Positions 1 to 7,690 are shown, counted from the stretch's first letter. The stretch: DNA of 19,852 nt from an uncultured Bacilli bacterium (GCA_904502155.1 CAJGDV010000011.1:1-19852); one strand, 5' to 3'. Made by a program: numbers and translations. Notes: generated from the sequence alone by a model not told the origin.

Positions 1-1
1 A

Positions 2-940
2 GCTATAAAAAATGGAGCTTCTTATAGGTATAATACTAAATTAACAAATATAATTACCGAAAATAACGAATTAAAAGCTATAGAAGTAAATAACAATGAA
101 ATTATTGACTGTAATGTTTTAATTTTAGCAATAGGACATTCAGCTCGTGATACTTTCTATATGCTTAATGATAAAATAAACATGGAAGCAAAACCATTTG
201 CTGTAGGAGTACGTGTACAGCACCCACAAAAATTAATTAATAAAAGTCAATATGGTGTAGAATTTCATGAATTATTAGAAGCAGCAAGTTATAAATTAAC
301 ATATAATAGCCAAAATAAAAGAGGAGTATATTCATTTTGTATGTGCCCTGGTGGTTATGTTGTTAATGCTTCTAGTGAAGAAGGAATGCTTGCCATTAAT
401 GGCATGAGTAATCATGCTAGAGAAAGTGAAAATGCTAATAGTGCTATTATTGTTAGTGTTACACCAAAAGACTTTGGAGAAAATCCACTTGATGGTATCA
501 AGTTTCAAAGAGAGTTAGAAAAAAAAGCCTATGAAATTGGAAAACAATATATCCCAGTTCAACTTTTAGAAGATTATAAAAATAATAAAGAAACAGTTAA
601 ATTAGGACATATAAATCCAATTTTTAAGGGGAAATATAATTTAGCAAATCTAAATTTAATATTTCCAGAATATATAAATGAATCAATCAAAGAAGCCATG
701 GATTATTATGGAAATAAAATTAAAGGCTTTAATGATGGAGACGTTATTTTAGCAGGAGTTGAATCCAGAACATCTTCACCTGTTAGAATGGAAAGAAATG
801 AATTATGCGAATCTAATATTAAAGGAATTTTTCCATGCGGAGAAGGGGCTGGTTATGCTGGAGGTATTACAAGCTCAATGATGGATGGATTAAAAGTTAG
901 TGAAGCCATAGCACAAATATATAATAACAAGGAGGAATAA
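2..940 (+). CDS. FAD-dependent dehydrogenase (COG2509-like), 5'-truncated
   Basis: The reading frame is open from base 2, so this is the C-terminal ~312 residues of a larger protein; the first in-frame ATG at 161 lies inside a conserved block and is not the start. Just before it the sequence reads LILAIGHSARDTFYML, a signature of the uncharacterised NAD(FAD)-utilising dehydrogenases of COG2509. The C-terminus has GIFPCGEGAGYAGGITSS followed by MMDGLKVSEAIA, the typical closing FAD-contact segment of Rossmann-type flavoproteins, where the isoalloxazine pocket is completed. The N-terminal GxGxxG dinucleotide fold lies outside the window. The substrate of this family is not established. It ends two bases before the M29 aminopeptidase gene, so the two are probably co-transcribed. 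Family assignment is firm; the physiological role is unknown. Confidence 0.88.
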   Translation, partial: AIKNGASYRYNTKLTNIITENNELKAIEVNNNEIIDCNVLILAIGHSARDTFYMLNDKINMEAKPFAVGVRVQHPQKLINKSQYGVEFHELLEAASYKLTYNSQNKRGVYSFCMCPGGYVVNASSEEGMLAINGMSNHARESENANSAIIVSVTPKDFGENPLDGIKFQRELEKKAYEIGKQYIPVQLLEDYKNNKETVKLGHINPIFKGKYNLANLNLIFPEYINESIKEAMDYYGNKIKGFNDGDVILAGVESRTSSPVRMERNELCESNIKGIFPCGEGAGYAGGITSSMMDGLKVSEAIAQIYNNKEE

Positions 941-942
941 CA

Positions 943-2172
943 ATGGAACAATTATTAGAAAAATACGCAGGAGTAATATTAAATACATGCTTAAAAGTAG
1001 AAAAGGATCAACCACTATTTATAAGCTGTACAACAGAAAGACTAGACTTTGTAAGAATTCTTACAAAACTAGCATATGAAATAGGGGTAAAAGATATTTA
1101 TTATGACTTACAAGATCCTATTTTAAGACATGAAGCTTTATTAAATTTAAATTTAGATGAACTTAAAAATTTACATATTTTTAATAGACATGCTTGGAGT
1201 GAATATGCTAAAAAAGGAGCAGCATTTGTAATGCTAGTTTCAGAAAATCCAGGTTTAATGGCAGATGTTAATGCTAAACTTTCAAGCGATATTGCAATGT
1301 ATGGTCTTGAAACAAGAAAAGAATTTGATGATTTAAGAGATAAATCAATGGTGCCATGGTGTATTGCTGCTGTACCAACAGAATCATGGGCTAAATTATT
1401 ATTTAAAGATAGTAAAAATCCAGTAGAAGATTTATGGAATAAAATTTTTGATATTTGTCAAATTAAAGAAGACAATGTTGAAGAATTATGGAATGAAAAA
1501 ATTGAAAAATTATCAACAAGAGCAGAAAAACTAAATAACTGTCATTTTAAAACATTAAAATATAAAAATAGTAAAGGAACAGATTTCCAAATTGATTTAC
1601 CAGAAAATCATTTATGGGGTTCAGGTAAAGAATCTTTACAAATTAAAAAAGATGTATTAGTAAACTTCCCAACAGAAGAAATATTTACATCACCAGACTG
1701 TGAAACAGCTAATGGTATTGTTTATTCATCTAAACCTTTATCATATCATGATGTAATAATTGATAATTTTAGCATTACTTTTAAAGATGGTAGAGCTGTA
1801 GATTGTAAAGCTGAAAAAGGTGAAGAAACATTAAAAGAATTAATTAATTCTTGTAAAAATTCAGATAGATTAGGTGAGGTAGCATTAGTACCTTATGATT
1901 CACCAATTTCTAATTCAAATATTATTTTTTATGAAACATTATTTGATGAAAATGCCGCATGTCATTTAGCACTTGGGGCAGCATTCCCAGATTGCTTAAA
2001 AGGTGGTCCTGAAATGAGCAAGGAAGAATTAGAAGCAAATAAATTAAATGATTGTGCTAATCATGTTGATTTTATGATAGGAACTGATGATTTAGAAATT
2101 ATTGGAACTACTATAGATGGTGAAGAAATTAAAATTTTCGAAAACGGAAACTTTACACAATATTTTAACTAA
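943..2172 (+). CDS. M29-family aminopeptidase (AmpS/AmpT/PepS-like)
   Basis: A 409-residue cytoplasmic metallo-aminopeptidase that removes N-terminal amino acids from peptides, probably in peptide turnover. The length matches the M29 family (about 410 aa). Family blocks are visible in order: NFPTEEIFTSP (241-251), GEVALVPYDSPIS (311-323), FYETLFDENAACHLALG (329-345) and NHVDFMIG (373-380). By comparison with characterised M29 enzymes, the two-metal ligands would be E246, E312, H341, H374 and D376, all present. AAGGAGG lies about 7 bases before the ATG and overlaps the end of the upstream flavoprotein gene. The stop codon TAA touches a 9-bp hairpin that probably ends this transcript. No signal peptide is seen. 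The exact paralogue (AmpS or PepS) cannot be resolved by eye. Confidence 0.92.
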   Translation: MEQLLEKYAGVILNTCLKVEKDQPLFISCTTERLDFVRILTKLAYEIGVKDIYYDLQDPILRHEALLNLNLDELKNLHIFNRHAWSEYAKKGAAFVMLVSENPGLMADVNAKLSSDIAMYGLETRKEFDDLRDKSMVPWCIAAVPTESWAKLLFKDSKNPVEDLWNKIFDICQIKEDNVEELWNEKIEKLSTRAEKLNNCHFKTLKYKNSKGTDFQIDLPENHLWGSGKESLQIKKDVLVNFPTEEIFTSPDCETANGIVYSSKPLSYHDVIIDNFSITFKDGRAVDCKAEKGEETLKELINSCKNSDRLGEVALVPYDSPISNSNIIFYETLFDENAACHLALGAAFPDCLKGGPEMSKEELEANKLNDCANHVDFMIGTDDLEIIGTTIDGEEIKIFENGNFTQYFN

Positions 2173-2194
2173 AAGGGAGCTAGGCTCCCTTTCA
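2172..2194 (+). terminator. Intrinsic terminator-like hairpin after the M29 aminopeptidase
   Basis: AAAGGGAGC (2172-2180), loop TAG, GCTCCCTTT (2184-2192): a perfect 9-bp stem, the most GC-rich of the terminator hairpins here. The final T-tract is short (TTTC), so termination may be partial and the Y-family polymerase gene could receive read-through. Confidence 0.6.
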
Positions 2195-2208
2195 TAATAG
2201 GTGATCTT

Positions 2209-3459
2209 ATGAAAATGTACTTATGTATTGATTTAAAAACATTTTATGCTAGCGTTGAATGTGTTGAAAGGAATTTAGACCCTTTTAAGACTAATTTAGT
2301 CGTAGCAGACCCTGATAGATGTACAACAACAATATGTTTAGCCATAAGCCCTAAAATGAAAGAATTAGGTATAAAAAATAGATGTAGACTATTTGAAATA
2401 CCTAAAGATGTAAATTATATAATGGCTAAACCTAGAATGCAAAAATATATTGACTATTCGGCTAATGTATATGCTATATATTTAAAATATATTGCTAAAG
2501 AAGATATTCATGTCTATTCCATTGATGAGGCTTTCTTAGATGTAACCCATTATCTAAGTTTGTATAATATGAGTGCTACAGAACTTGCTAAAAAAATTAT
2601 GGATGATATTTATAAAACCCTAGGAATTACTGCAACTGCAGGTGTTGGAACTAATTTATACTTAGCAAAAATAGCACTTGATATAATTGCTAAACATGAA
2701 AAAACCAATATAGGTTATTTAGATAATGAATTATATATATCAAAATTAAGTCATCATGAACCACTTTCTGATTTTTGGCAAATTGGTAAAGGAATTCAAA
2801 AAAGACTTAATAAAATGGGTATTTTTGATATGGAAGGTATTAGAAAAGCAAATGAAAAAAAATTATATAAAGAATTTGGTATAAATGCTGAACTTTTAAT
2901 AGACCATGCATACGGTAATGAACCATGTACTATAGATGAAATTAAAAAATATAAATCAAAATCAAACTCAATATCAAATGGTCAAATCCTAGCTCGTAAT
3001 TATAGTTATGAAGAAACTAAAACTGTAATTAGAGAAATGATAGACTTATTGAGTAGTGATTTAATTGATAAAGATTTGAAAGCTAAACTTGTTGGTATTT
3101 CAATAGGATATGCAAGAGATACTTTAAGTCCTTTTAAAGCAAGTTTAAAACTTGATAATCCAACTAATAATTGTAATGATCTTACAGATAATATTCTTTA
3201 TTTATATGAAAAGGGAGTATCAAAAGATACTCCAATTAGAAAAGTTAATATAACGATGGGAAACTTAATTACTTTTGAAATGGAACAATTAAACTTATTT
3301 AAACCATCTCTAACAACTGAAGAAAAAAATCTTAATAATGCTATTTTAAGTATTAAAAATAAATATGGTAAATCTTCAGTTTTAAAAGGAATCAATTTAA
3401 AAGAAGAAGCAACAACAAAAGATAGAAATAAACTTATAGGAGGACATAATGCCAATTGA
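2209..3459 (+). CDS. Y-family translesion DNA polymerase (UvrX/YqjW/UmuC-like)
   Basis: A 416-residue Y-family polymerase that copies past damaged bases with low fidelity. The catalytic carboxylates are visible: D8 in CIDLKTFYASVE near the N-terminus and D106-E107 in YSIDEAFLDV. The aromatic at Y13 sits at the steric-gate position. TAGVGTNLYLAKIALD (about 144-159) is the palm/finger block, and a helix-hairpin-helix-like segment follows around 190-215. QLNLF at about residues 360-364 is a canonical beta-clamp-binding pentapeptide, so the protein should dock on the sliding clamp. The short N-terminus and the YolD partner fit the Gram-positive UvrX/YqjW branch better than DinB (Pol IV). SD AGGTGA lies just before ATG 2209. 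Its 3' end overlaps the YolD gene by 11 nt. No SOS/LexA box of the Bacillus type was found upstream. It uses a TGA stop. Confidence 0.92.
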   Translation: MKMYLCIDLKTFYASVECVERNLDPFKTNLVVADPDRCTTTICLAISPKMKELGIKNRCRLFEIPKDVNYIMAKPRMQKYIDYSANVYAIYLKYIAKEDIHVYSIDEAFLDVTHYLSLYNMSATELAKKIMDDIYKTLGITATAGVGTNLYLAKIALDIIAKHEKTNIGYLDNELYISKLSHHEPLSDFWQIGKGIQKRLNKMGIFDMEGIRKANEKKLYKEFGINAELLIDHAYGNEPCTIDEIKKYKSKSNSISNGQILARNYSYEETKTVIREMIDLLSSDLIDKDLKAKLVGISIGYARDTLSPFKASLKLDNPTNNCNDLTDNILYLYEKGVSKDTPIRKVNITMGNLITFEMEQLNLFKPSLTTEEKNLNNAILSIKNKYGKSSVLKGINLKEEATTKDRNKLIGGHNAN

Positions 3460-3748
3460 AAGAGCCAAACAATTTATGCCCTTTGATGCCTTAAAAGGCT
3501 TCAAAGAAGCCTTAAGAGAAAAAGAAAAAATAATAGTTGATAAAATTGATTTATGTGAAGATGCTATAATAGAAATAAATAATATTCTAATAAATCTTAA
3601 AGTTGGAGATATAGTTAAAGTTGTTTATTTTAAACAAAATGAATATATAGAAGTAACAGGAATGATTTCAAAAATTAAAAATGATTTTTTTGTCATCGTA
3701 AAAGAAAAAATAATGTATAATAATATATATAGAATTGAGAGGTATTAA
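3449..3748 (+). CDS. YolD-like protein, partner of the Y-family polymerase
   Basis: A 99-residue protein of the YolD-like family, small proteins found next to Y-family polymerases in Bacillota (YolD beside UvrX, YqjX beside YqjW) and thought to work in the same SOS mutagenesis pathway. The N-terminal signature RAKQFMPFDALKGFKEAL (5-22) is typical, followed by a small beta-rich domain including GDIVKVVYF. AGGAGG at 3438-3443 lies 5 nt before the ATG, inside the polymerase gene, and the two ORFs overlap by 11 nt, so translation is coupled. The next gene starts one base after its stop. The biochemical role of the family is unresolved; a UmuD-like accessory role is inferred from context only. Confidence 0.87.
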   Translation: MPIERAKQFMPFDALKGFKEALREKEKIIVDKIDLCEDAIIEINNILINLKVGDIVKVVYFKQNEYIEVTGMISKIKNDFFVIVKEKIMYNNIYRIERY

Positions 3749-3749
3749 T

Positions 3750-5036
3750 ATGATAGAAAATTTAAAAACACTTGTAAGTTATAATTCTATTTTAGATAAT
3801 GATAAACTTCCATTTGGTAGTAAAAATATTGAAGTTTTAGAAAAAGCCCTTGAAATAGGAAAATCTTACGGATTTAAAACTAAAAATTTAGATAATTATT
3901 GTGGATATATGGAAATAGGTGAAGGAGAAGAATTAATTGCTATAGTAGGACATCTTGACATTGTACCAGCAGGAGAAGGATGGAATACAGATCCATTTGT
4001 TTTAACTGAAATAGATGGTAAGTTATATGGTAGAGGAACAAGCGATGATAAGGGAGCTGTTGCTGCATCTATAGAAGCAATGAAACAAATAAAAGAATCA
4101 GGAATTAAATTAAATAAAAGAATAAGATTAATTTTAGGATGTAATGAAGAATCTGGTTCAAAATGTATGCAGTACTATTGTAAAAATGAGGAAATGCCAA
4201 CATATGGATTTACACCTGATGCTGATTTTCCTTGTATCCATGGCGAAAAAGGAATGCTTCATGGTAAATATTTTGGTAAAAAAACTAATATTAAAAACAT
4301 TGTTGGTGGAACTGTTTCTAATGCTGTATGTGCTAAATGTGAAATAGAATTAGAAGAATTAAATTTCGATGTTGATAAATTAGTTGAATTTATTAAAGAT
4401 AATGGTTTAGAAATAATTATAGACAATAATAAAATTATTGTTACTGGAATAGCAGCTCACGCTAGTACACCTGAAAAAGGAAAAAATGCTATCCAATATT
4501 TAATGGTAGGTTTAAAAGAAGCAGGATATAATGATGATTTTGTAAACTATTTTAATGAAGTATTTCATTTAAGTTATGATGGTTCTAAATTTGGATGTAA
4601 ATGCTCTGACAAATATGGAGACCTTACTTTTAATTTAGGTGTAATTAAAATGATTGATGGTATTATTGAAGGAACTATAGATATTAGATTCCCTGTTACT
4701 AAAACAAGTGATGAAATTAAAAATATGTGCAAACATAATATGGAAAATGTTATATGGGAAGAATGGGAAGAACCACTTTTCTATGAAGAAGATTCAGAGC
4801 TAGTAAAAACATTATATGATGCATATGTTGAAGTAACAAAAGATACAAGTTTAAAACCACTTGTTATTGGCGGTGGAACATATGCTAAAGCAATTAAAAA
4901 TGTTATCGCCTTTGGATGTGAATTCCCGGGTAGTGATAATCATATTCATGATGCTAATGAATTTGTTATAAAAGAAGAATTATTTAAACAAGTAGAACTT
5001 TATAAACATGCATTACTTAAATTCTTAGAATTATAA
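3750..5036 (+). CDS. pepV: M20-family dipeptidase, PepV/Sapep-like
   Basis: A 428-residue cytoplasmic zinc dipeptidase that hydrolyses dipeptides with broad specificity. M20 motifs in order: IAIVGHLDIVPAGEGW with H68 and D70, GRGTSDDKGAVAASIEAM with D100 bridging the metals, CNEESGSKCM with E133 as general base and E134 as ligand, TPDADFP (D157 or D159), and SDNHIHDANEF (H398/H400) near the C-terminus. The lid-domain segment IVTGIAAHASTPEKGKNA is also typical of PepV-type enzymes. The family is usually about 465-470 aa, so this copy is somewhat short, with all catalytic blocks present. ATG 3750 is preferred to an in-frame TTG at 3735 because the SD GAGAGG (3737-3742) lies between them. It starts 1 nt after the YolD stop and belongs to the same transcription unit. 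Confidence 0.88.
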   Translation: MIENLKTLVSYNSILDNDKLPFGSKNIEVLEKALEIGKSYGFKTKNLDNYCGYMEIGEGEELIAIVGHLDIVPAGEGWNTDPFVLTEIDGKLYGRGTSDDKGAVAASIEAMKQIKESGIKLNKRIRLILGCNEESGSKCMQYYCKNEEMPTYGFTPDADFPCIHGEKGMLHGKYFGKKTNIKNIVGGTVSNAVCAKCEIELEELNFDVDKLVEFIKDNGLEIIIDNNKIIVTGIAAHASTPEKGKNAIQYLMVGLKEAGYNDDFVNYFNEVFHLSYDGSKFGCKCSDKYGDLTFNLGVIKMIDGIIEGTIDIRFPVTKTSDEIKNMCKHNMENVIWEEWEEPLFYEEDSELVKTLYDAYVEVTKDTSLKPLVIGGGTYAKAIKNVIAFGCEFPGSDNHIHDANEFVIKEELFKQVELYKHALLKFLEL

Positions 5037-5046
5037 GAGGTATTTT

Positions 5047-5478
5047 ATGGTAGGTAGTAAACAAGATATATATGATTTATGTAAAATTAAAGGTTTTTCA
5101 GATACATTAAGAATGTTTAATCAAATTTATTCTTATAGAATGCAAATTAATAACTTAGAAATGATATTAATGGAATTTGAAGTTTATGAAGAAGAAGAAG
5201 AAATGATTAATGAATTAAAACAAGAAATTAGATTTTATAAAAATATTTTAAAAAGTGTTAAAGCAAATTATATGAAACGAATTGAAAAACTAATAGAAGA
5301 AAATTACGATCAAACAATCATTGATAAATTTATTGCAATATGTAATGAAAACTTTTATATAGAGCAAAAAAACAATCATGCACAAGATGAAGATTATATT
5401 GTAAATTATGAAGAACTAAAAGCTAATAACAAAGTCAAAATTAAAGAGTTAGTAGAAAAAGCAAAAAAGGAAATGTAA
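5047..5478 (+). CDS. Small coiled-coil protein of unknown function
   Basis: A 143-residue protein I do not recognise. It is highly charged, with no signal peptide or membrane segment. Residues about 30-100 look helical, with heptad-like spacing and an acidic patch (YEEEEEMINELKQEIR), followed by a Lys/Glu-rich C-terminal helix ending in KKEM. SD AAGAGG sits 7-10 nt before the ATG, and the gene begins 10 bases after pepV, so it is the last gene of that operon. Its stop codon lies in the loop/stem of the following terminator. Base composition resembles its neighbours. Function is unknown; a structural or regulatory role would be guesswork. Confidence 0.75.
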   Translation: MVGSKQDIYDLCKIKGFSDTLRMFNQIYSYRMQINNLEMILMEFEVYEEEEEMINELKQEIRFYKNILKSVKANYMKRIEKLIEENYDQTIIDKFIAICNENFYIEQKNNHAQDEDYIVNYEELKANNKVKIKELVEKAKKEM

Positions 5479-5489
5479 TTTCTTTTTTT
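5463..5489 (+). terminator. Intrinsic terminator of the polymerase-yolD-pepV unit
   Basis: AAAAAAGGAAAT (5463-5474), loop GTA, ATTTCTTTTTTT (5478-5489): a 12-bp stem with one G·U pair, whose 3' arm is itself the T-tract. The TAA stop at 5476-5478 is inside the hairpin. Confidence 0.7.
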
Positions 5490-5492
5490 GTA

Positions 5493-5501
5493 TGCTATAA
5501 T
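5493..5501 (+). promoter_or_regulatory. Extended -10 promoter of the exported-protein gene
   Basis: TGCTATAAT is a perfect extended -10 element (TGn-TATAAT), immediately after the terminator T-tract. No good -35 is visible. The predicted start, near 5508, touches the SD AGGTGG (5509-5514), so the leader is only about 10 nt. Confidence 0.65.
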
Positions 5502-5518
5502 TTTTTTTAGGTGGTAAA

Positions 5519-6208
5519 ATGAAAAAATCAATATTTTTAGTTATTATTATTTTTGTTATATTGATATTAGGATTAGTTAATAAAACATTTTTCGCAGAAA
5601 AATATTTAATTTTAAATGGTGTAAATAATGTTGTTTATTTACCAATACCTAAATTTAGTATTTTTTTAAGTGAAAATAATAAAGAAATAAAATTATATAC
5701 TTTTAAAAAAGAAGAAACTATAAATAAGTTTGTAAATAATTATTTTAAAAATTTAGAATCATGTTATGATGGTAATTATTATTATGATCATAATAGAAAA
5801 GTAACTATTATGGATTATTCTTATAATGATAATATTATTACAATAAAATACTCACAAAATAATATTTGTAGCAAAGAACACGAATTAAGCAGTAATTGGA
5901 GTAGTAAATTTAATGAAGCTGAATTTAAATATATAAAATATAATAATAAAGATATAGATGTAAATAAATTTAAAGAATTCATTAATTCATTTAGTAATTA
6001 TGAATTACATCGCTATAATAAAGATATTAAAATAAATGAGAACTATCATTTAAAAGCTGAATTTGTATATGATAATAAAACATATAAAGTGGATATAACA
6101 CATTTAAAGAAAGACTTTGTTGGTATAAAAATAAGTTATGATAATAAATTTGAAAGTGCTAAATTTAAAACTAGCATTGATAATTTATTAGAAGATTATT
6201 TTAATTAA
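5519..6208 (+). CDS. N-terminally membrane-anchored protein of unknown function
   Basis: A 229-residue protein I do not recognise. MKKS is followed by an uninterrupted hydrophobic stretch (about residues 5-20), so it is a single-pass membrane anchor or uncleaved signal; there is no lipobox cysteine directly after it. The remainder is hydrophilic, very rich in Asn, Lys and Tyr, and probably extracytoplasmic. Cysteines at about positions 81 (ESCYDGNYYYD) and 119 (NNICSKEHEL) could form a disulphide outside the cell. AGGTGG provides the SD. It has its own extended -10 promoter and no co-transcribed partner, with the hisS control region beginning at its stop codon. No family is claimed. Confidence 0.7.
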   Translation: MKKSIFLVIIIFVILILGLVNKTFFAEKYLILNGVNNVVYLPIPKFSIFLSENNKEIKLYTFKKEETINKFVNNYFKNLESCYDGNYYYDHNRKVTIMDYSYNDNIITIKYSQNNICSKEHELSSNWSSKFNEAEFKYIKYNNKDIDVNKFKEFINSFSNYELHRYNKDIKINENYHLKAEFVYDNKTYKVDITHLKKDFVGIKISYDNKFESAKFKTSIDNLLEDYFN

Positions 6209-6209
6209 A

Positions 6210-6238
6210 TTGACAAATAAATAATTTATGTGTATTAT
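6210..6238 (+). promoter_or_regulatory. hisS promoter
   Basis: TTGACA (6210-6215) is a perfect -35, followed by a 17-bp spacer and TATTAT (6233-6238) as -10. This is the closest match to a full sigma-A consensus in the window. Transcription should start near 6245, giving a leader of about 180 nt before hisS that holds a leader peptide and attenuator. Confidence 0.85.
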
Positions 6239-6268
6239 ATTCTTAAGTTTTTATGAGGAGGAGTATTT

Positions 6269-6316
6269 ATGAAAATAAATAAATTACAACATCATCATCA
6301 TAGGAGCACTTGTTAA
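6269..6316 (+). CDS. Histidine leader peptide of the hisS attenuator
   Basis: A 15-codon ORF reading MKINKLQHHHHRSTC, with four consecutive CAT codons (6290-6301) and a TAA stop (6314-6316). GAGGAGGAG (6255-6263) is a very strong SD, 7 nt from the ATG, so this short ORF is meant to be translated. A run of codons for the amino acid charged by the downstream enzyme is the hallmark of leader-peptide attenuation, as in the enterobacterial his operon. The last three sense codons (AGC ACT TGT) overlap RNA segment 1 of the attenuator (6306-6313), so ribosome position in this ORF should decide which RNA fold forms. The peptide is probably not a functional product. Confidence 0.9.
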   Translation: MKINKLQHHHHRSTC

Positions 6317-6402
6317 AGTTTAAAACTGGTACAAGTGCATTTTGGCGTGCTTGTACCTATGATAGAAACTAAAGACTATGTAGGTACCTACATAGTCTTT
6401 TT
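6306..6402 (+). promoter_or_regulatory. His-codon-dependent transcription attenuator of hisS
   Basis: Five segments give two exclusive folds. Segment 1 GCACTTGT (6306-6313) pairs with segment 2 ACAAGTGC (6331-6338). Segment 2 as GGTACAAGTGC (6328-6338) pairs with segment 3 GTGCTTGTACC (6347-6357) over 11 bp with two G·U pairs. Segment 3 (6353-6361, then 6363-6365) pairs with segment 4 (6379-6387, then 6376-6378), with A6362 bulged. Segment 4 (6371-6383) pairs with segment 5 (6388-6400) as the terminator. Inferred logic: with scarce His-tRNA the ribosome stalls at the first His codons, segment 1 is free, 1:2 and 3:4 form, and hisS is read. With ample His-tRNA the ribosome reaches the stop and covers segment 1, so 2:3 and 4:5 form and transcription stops. 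No T-box sequence (GGGUGGNACCGCG) is present. Confidence 0.85.
6371..6402 (+). terminator. Attenuator terminator hairpin before hisS
   Basis: AAAGACTATGTAG (6371-6383), loop GTAC, CTACATAGTCTTT (6388-6400), then TT: a perfect 13-bp stem and a five-T tail. The 5' arm and loop (6376-6387) are also the target of the anti-terminator segment 6353-6365. Confidence 0.9.
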
Positions 6403-6424
6403 ATATTAGAAAGAAGGAATAAAT

Positions 6425-7690
6425 ATGAAATTAATAGAGCCAAGAACATTATCAGGATTTATGGAATTAATGCCTGAAGAACAAATTGTATTTAACAAAT
6501 ACAAAAAAATAATTGAAGAAACTTATGAAAAGTATTCTTTTTATCCACTTGATACACCTGTAATAGAATATGCTAATGTACTTTTAGCAAAAGCAGGAGG
6601 AGAAACAGAAAAACAAATATATCGTTTTAAAAAAGGTGATAATGACTTAGCACTTCGCTTTGACTTAACAGTACCTTTAGCTAAATATGTAGCAGCAAGA
6701 CAAAACGAATTAATTTTCCCATTTAAAAGATATCAAATAGGAAAAGTATATCGCGGCGAAAGGGCACAAAAAGGACGATTTAGAGAGTTTTATCAATGTG
6801 ATATAGATGTAATAGGAGATGAAGATCTACCACTAATTTATGATGCTCAAATACCAGCAATTATATCTGAAATATTTGAAAAAATGAATATAGGAGACTT
6901 TAAAATTAGAATCAATAATAGAAAAATATTAACTGGATTTTTTGAAAGTCTTAATTTACAAAATGAAATAACTGATATTTTAAGAATAATTGATAAAATT
7001 GATAAAATAGGTATAGAAAATATTAAAAAAGAACTTTTAGAACTTAATATTGAAAATGTTGATAAAATAATAGAATTTATTAATATAAAAGAAAATGTAA
7101 TTGAGAAATTAGAAAATTTAAATATTGTAAATGAAACTTTTAATTTAGGAATAAAAGAAATGAAAGAAGTAGTATATTATTTAGATTTAATGAAAGTTAA
7201 GAATTATTATATTGATTTAACTATTGCAAGAGGACTTGATTATTATACAGGTACTATATATGAAACATTTTTAACAGACTACCCAGAAATTGGAAGTATT
7301 TCATCAGGTGGTAGATATGAAAATCTAGCAGGATATTATACTGATAAAAAACTTCCAGGTGTAGGAATGAGTATAGGACTTACAAGATTATTTTATAAAC
7401 TTAATGAATTAGGTTTAATTAAGGAAAATAAAACTAATATCGCTGATTATTTAATTGTACCAATGGATAATAATTATGAATATATTTTTAAGGTTTATAA
7501 CAAACTTAGAGATAATGGAAAAAAAGCTGAAATATGTTTACTAGATAAAAGTTTTAAAAGTAAAATGAAATACGCTAATAGAACTAAAATACCATATGTT
7601 ATTATTATTGGTGAAAATGAAATTAATACTAATACTGTTGTTATTAAAAATATGCAAGATGGAACACAAACAGTTGAAAAGATTTTTTAA
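6425..7690 (+). CDS. hisS: Histidyl-tRNA synthetase
   Basis: A 421-residue class II synthetase that charges tRNA-His with histidine in the cytoplasm; the length is typical. Motif 1 region near 40-60; substrate block LRFDLTVPLAKYVA (77-90); motif 2 RGERAQKGRFREFYQCDIDVIG (110-131), with the ATP-binding arginine; the HisRS-specific histidine-A block ARGLDYYTG (268-276); motif 3 GVGMSIGLTRL (312-322); then a C-terminal anticodon-binding domain (about 335-421). SD GAAGGA is 6 nt before the ATG. In many Bacillota hisS is followed by aspS; here it is a single-gene unit followed by a signalling gene. Expression is predicted to be controlled by the His leader-peptide attenuator directly upstream. No key residue appears to be missing. 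Confidence 0.97.
   Translation: MKLIEPRTLSGFMELMPEEQIVFNKYKKIIEETYEKYSFYPLDTPVIEYANVLLAKAGGETEKQIYRFKKGDNDLALRFDLTVPLAKYVAARQNELIFPFKRYQIGKVYRGERAQKGRFREFYQCDIDVIGDEDLPLIYDAQIPAIISEIFEKMNIGDFKIRINNRKILTGFFESLNLQNEITDILRIIDKIDKIGIENIKKELLELNIENVDKIIEFINIKENVIEKLENLNIVNETFNLGIKEMKEVVYYLDLMKVKNYYIDLTIARGLDYYTGTIYETFLTDYPEIGSISSGGRYENLAGYYTDKKLPGVGMSIGLTRLFYKLNELGLIKENKTNIADYLIVPMDNNYEYIFKVYNKLRDNGKKAEICLLDKSFKSKMKYANRTKIPYVIIIGENEINTNTVVIKNMQDGTQTVEKIF

Noticed and set aside
3198..3455. 85-codon minus-strand ORF
   Set aside because: It lies entirely opposite the Y-family polymerase gene, has no ribosome binding site of note and no recognisable product; an antisense shadow.
6245..6424. T-box riboswitch for hisS
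   Set aside because: No GGGUGGNACCGCG-like T-box, the leader is too short for stem I plus antiterminator, and a translated His-rich leader peptide explains the hairpins better.
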